Assembly: GCF_900188275.1 (NCBI RefSeq)
Contig: NZ_FZNY01000002.1
Location: 496,001-560,000 of the forward strand
Length of the DNA stretch: 64,000 bases
Source of the DNA: Dokdonia pacifica
GTDB taxonomy: Bacteria > Bacteroidota > Bacteroidia > Flavobacteriales > Flavobacteriaceae
Direction: 5' to 3'
Shown here: positions 62,972 to 64,000 of the stretch, piece after piece
Numbering within the stretch: position 1 is the first letter of the stretch
Layout: every line of letters starts with the position of its first letter
Translations under genes and position numbers: made by a program
Notes under the pieces: model-generated
What the model was told of the DNA's origin: nothing
Seen by the model: the letters and a program-made list of their open reading frames with translations, nothing else
The model's database searches: none

Positions 62972-63290
62972 AGCAAAATACTAAATTGTTAATAACCTAT
63001 CGAATTTTGAGATATAAAATGTATAAAAAATGATATTTTAACTTGATTATCAAGTAGTTGTGTTATTTTGAGTTATTAACAAAAATCTGATGAATGACTC
63101 TGAGTGAATATTGGCTAATGGTATTAAAAACAAGGATTTAGTCTAAAAACGATAGCAGTTATACCCGTGCGTGTAGGTGCAATAAGGGATGTTTAATTTC
63201 CTCATATTTTTGAAAAAAAAATTTCGGAGCACTCTGAACTGCGATATATGGTTTTGTTTTTAGCCATATGTAAGAGCGGTGACCGCAAAC
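62972..63290. other. Intergenic region upstream of the restriction operon
   Basis: It holds the inverted repeat at 63041-63055, a loose hairpin ATATGG/CCATAT (about 63246-63270) and a small GCGG-TGA-CCGC hairpin at about 63276-63286. No gene is apparent. The restriction promoter should lie here, but I cannot place it. Confidence 0.4.
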
Positions 63291-63317
63291 AAAAAAACCT
63301 CAGCGATTTGCTGAGGT
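63291..63317 (-). terminator. Terminator of the 63342 gene
   Basis: Eight-base arms ACCTCAGC/GCTGAGGT around a 5-nt loop, followed on the minus strand by seven T residues, 24 bp after the stop. Confidence 0.85.
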
Positions 63318-63341
63318 AGGTAGGGAGGTAGGTGTTGAAGC

Positions 63342-63818
63342 TTAATCCCATCGATGACGTAAACCACGTCCTCCAGCTGTAAAAACACCACCAAACACTT
63401 CTAAAGGCGCAAATACATTTACTGCTAAACTGGGGTCATCTACATAAATGAATCTACGCTTGTTTCCTGCTTGTGTTGTGGAAATTGGTGCTACTCTTAT
63501 ATTGTGAACAGACCTAACTTTTGACATATCCCACGCAGTATTGTCTCCAAGTTTAGTATAAACTGTCATCTGGTTACCAACTATCTCAAACCTGTAATGC
63601 TGCGTAAAATTGGCATCGCTATTAAATTTACGACCTTGCCATTTTCCTTGAATACCTTGCAGTACCTCATCTGCATTTTCAATAGAGATTTCTTTCTTTA
63701 ACTTGAACCCGAAATCTTTTTCGTCTCCAGTAATATAGCTTATTAGTGGAATACCGATAACAAAAAATAGAATTATTGGTATACCAAATTTTAATGCGTT
63801 TTTCTCTGTTTTAGTCAT
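63342..63818 (-). CDS. Hypothetical single-span membrane protein
   Basis: A 158-residue protein. A short basic N-terminus is followed by one membrane span (about 12-30, GIPIILFFVIGIPLISYITG), which would anchor a C-terminal beta-rich domain outside the cytoplasm. Visible segments are QGIQGKWQGRKFNSD and FIYVDDPSLAVNVFAPLEVF, ending GGRGLRHRWD. I do not recognise the family. It has its own -7 element (63841-63848) and terminator, so it is a single-gene unit at the far side of the restriction island. Confidence 0.72.
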   Translation of the reverse strand: MTKTEKNALKFGIPIILFFVIGIPLISYITGDEKDFGFKLKKEISIENADEVLQGIQGKWQGRKFNSDANFTQHYRFEIVGNQMTVYTKLGDNTAWDMSKVRSVHNIRVAPISTTQAGNKRRFIYVDDPSLAVNVFAPLEVFGGVFTAGGRGLRHRWD

Positions 63819-63840
63819 TGCTTATTTGATTTTGATAACA

Positions 63841-63869
63841 CAAATATATCAAAAATAGGTTGTTCTCAA
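63841..63869 (-). promoter_or_regulatory. Promoter of the 63342 gene
   Basis: On the minus strand, TTG (63867-63869), an 18-bp spacer and TATATTTG (63841-63848), 22 bp before ATG 63818. Confidence 0.6.
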
Positions 63870-63919
63870 CCTGTTACGGACAATTGGTGATTTCCAATGA
63901 GTTGTGGAGACTTTTGTGT

Positions 63920-64000
63920 ATGTCAAAAATTGAAGAGAAACAAAATGCAATAGATTTCTGCACCGAATTTGGAAAGCATCTAAGAAAACTTAGGAAATCT
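63920..64000 (+). CDS. Start of a probable XRE-type HTH gene, cut by window end
   Basis: ATG 63920 opens a frame that runs off the window (27 codons). It begins MSKIEEKQNAIDFCTEFGKH and continues LRKLRKS. The pattern FGKHLRKLRKS is the usual lead-in to an XRE/Cro-type helix-turn-helix (F-x-x-L-R-x-L-R). It diverges from the 63342 gene. The assignment is tentative because the helix-turn-helix itself lies beyond the edge. Confidence 0.45.
   Translation, partial: MSKIEEKQNAIDFCTEFGKHLRKLRKS

Noticed and set aside
1-64000. CRISPR array, rRNA, transposase or integrase
   Set aside because: I saw no regularly spaced direct repeats, no rRNA sequence and no transposase or integrase motifs in any recognised frame.

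Overview
The window looks like chromosomal DNA from a low-G+C member of the Bacteroidetes, most likely a marine Flavobacteriaceae. The signs are TAnnTTTG-type -7 promoter elements (6015, 7660, 8972, 15371, 54912), few Shine-Dalgarno sites, several TTG starts, lipoprotein signals ending in Cys, LytTR regulators and tandem FtsX-type permeases. I cannot fix the genus from sequence alone. A palindrome with core GCTTTCGCGAAAGC occurs at least eight times in perfect form, inside and between genes.

Layout. 1-5905: the end of a DUF4350-MoxR-DUF58 operon, then two secreted lipoproteins (a kelch-like propeller and an M64 metallopeptidase). 6046-8223: purB, a small conserved partner and an OmpH/Skp-like chaperone. 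8448-9189: a MazG-like pyrophosphohydrolase and a small membrane protein. 9344-13978: a signalling locus with an unknown Cys/His protein, a histidine kinase, a NarL-type regulator, a small secreted protein and a HTH-only regulator. It carries five exact TACC-N8-GGTA sites that match the geometry of NarL 7-2-7 operators. 14029-16709: glyA diverging from fumarylacetoacetase, followed by a partly duplicated noncoding tail.

17137-44589 is one large transport locus. An NtrY/NtrC-like two-component pair diverges from a MacA-like adaptor, an ABC ATPase, eight consecutive paralogous FtsX/MacB-type permeases of about 800 residues, a GIN-domain secreted protein, a second ATPase and a TolC-like outer membrane factor. 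A 27-bp motif, with a sigma-54-like element exactly 48 bp beyond it, occurs before the adaptor gene and again before the eighth permease. This suggests two promoters under the divergent sigma-54 activator.

44817-49665: small unknown proteins around a LytTR two-component pair, including a tandem duplicated gene. 49957-53313: two adjacent secreted M14 carboxypeptidase-family proteins; the first has lost its zinc and catalytic residues, the second keeps them. 53314-54872: interspersed inverted repeats, an AlkB-like dioxygenase and apt.

54966-64000: tRNA-Arg(ACG) followed by a type I restriction-modification island (xre-hsdM-hsdS and hsdR on the minus strand). A two-gene cassette of unknown function lies between hsdS and hsdR on the opposite strand, and a structured two-hairpin element lies between hsdM and hsdS. 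The window ends inside the start of another probable XRE-type gene. No rRNA, CRISPR array, transposase or integrase gene was seen.
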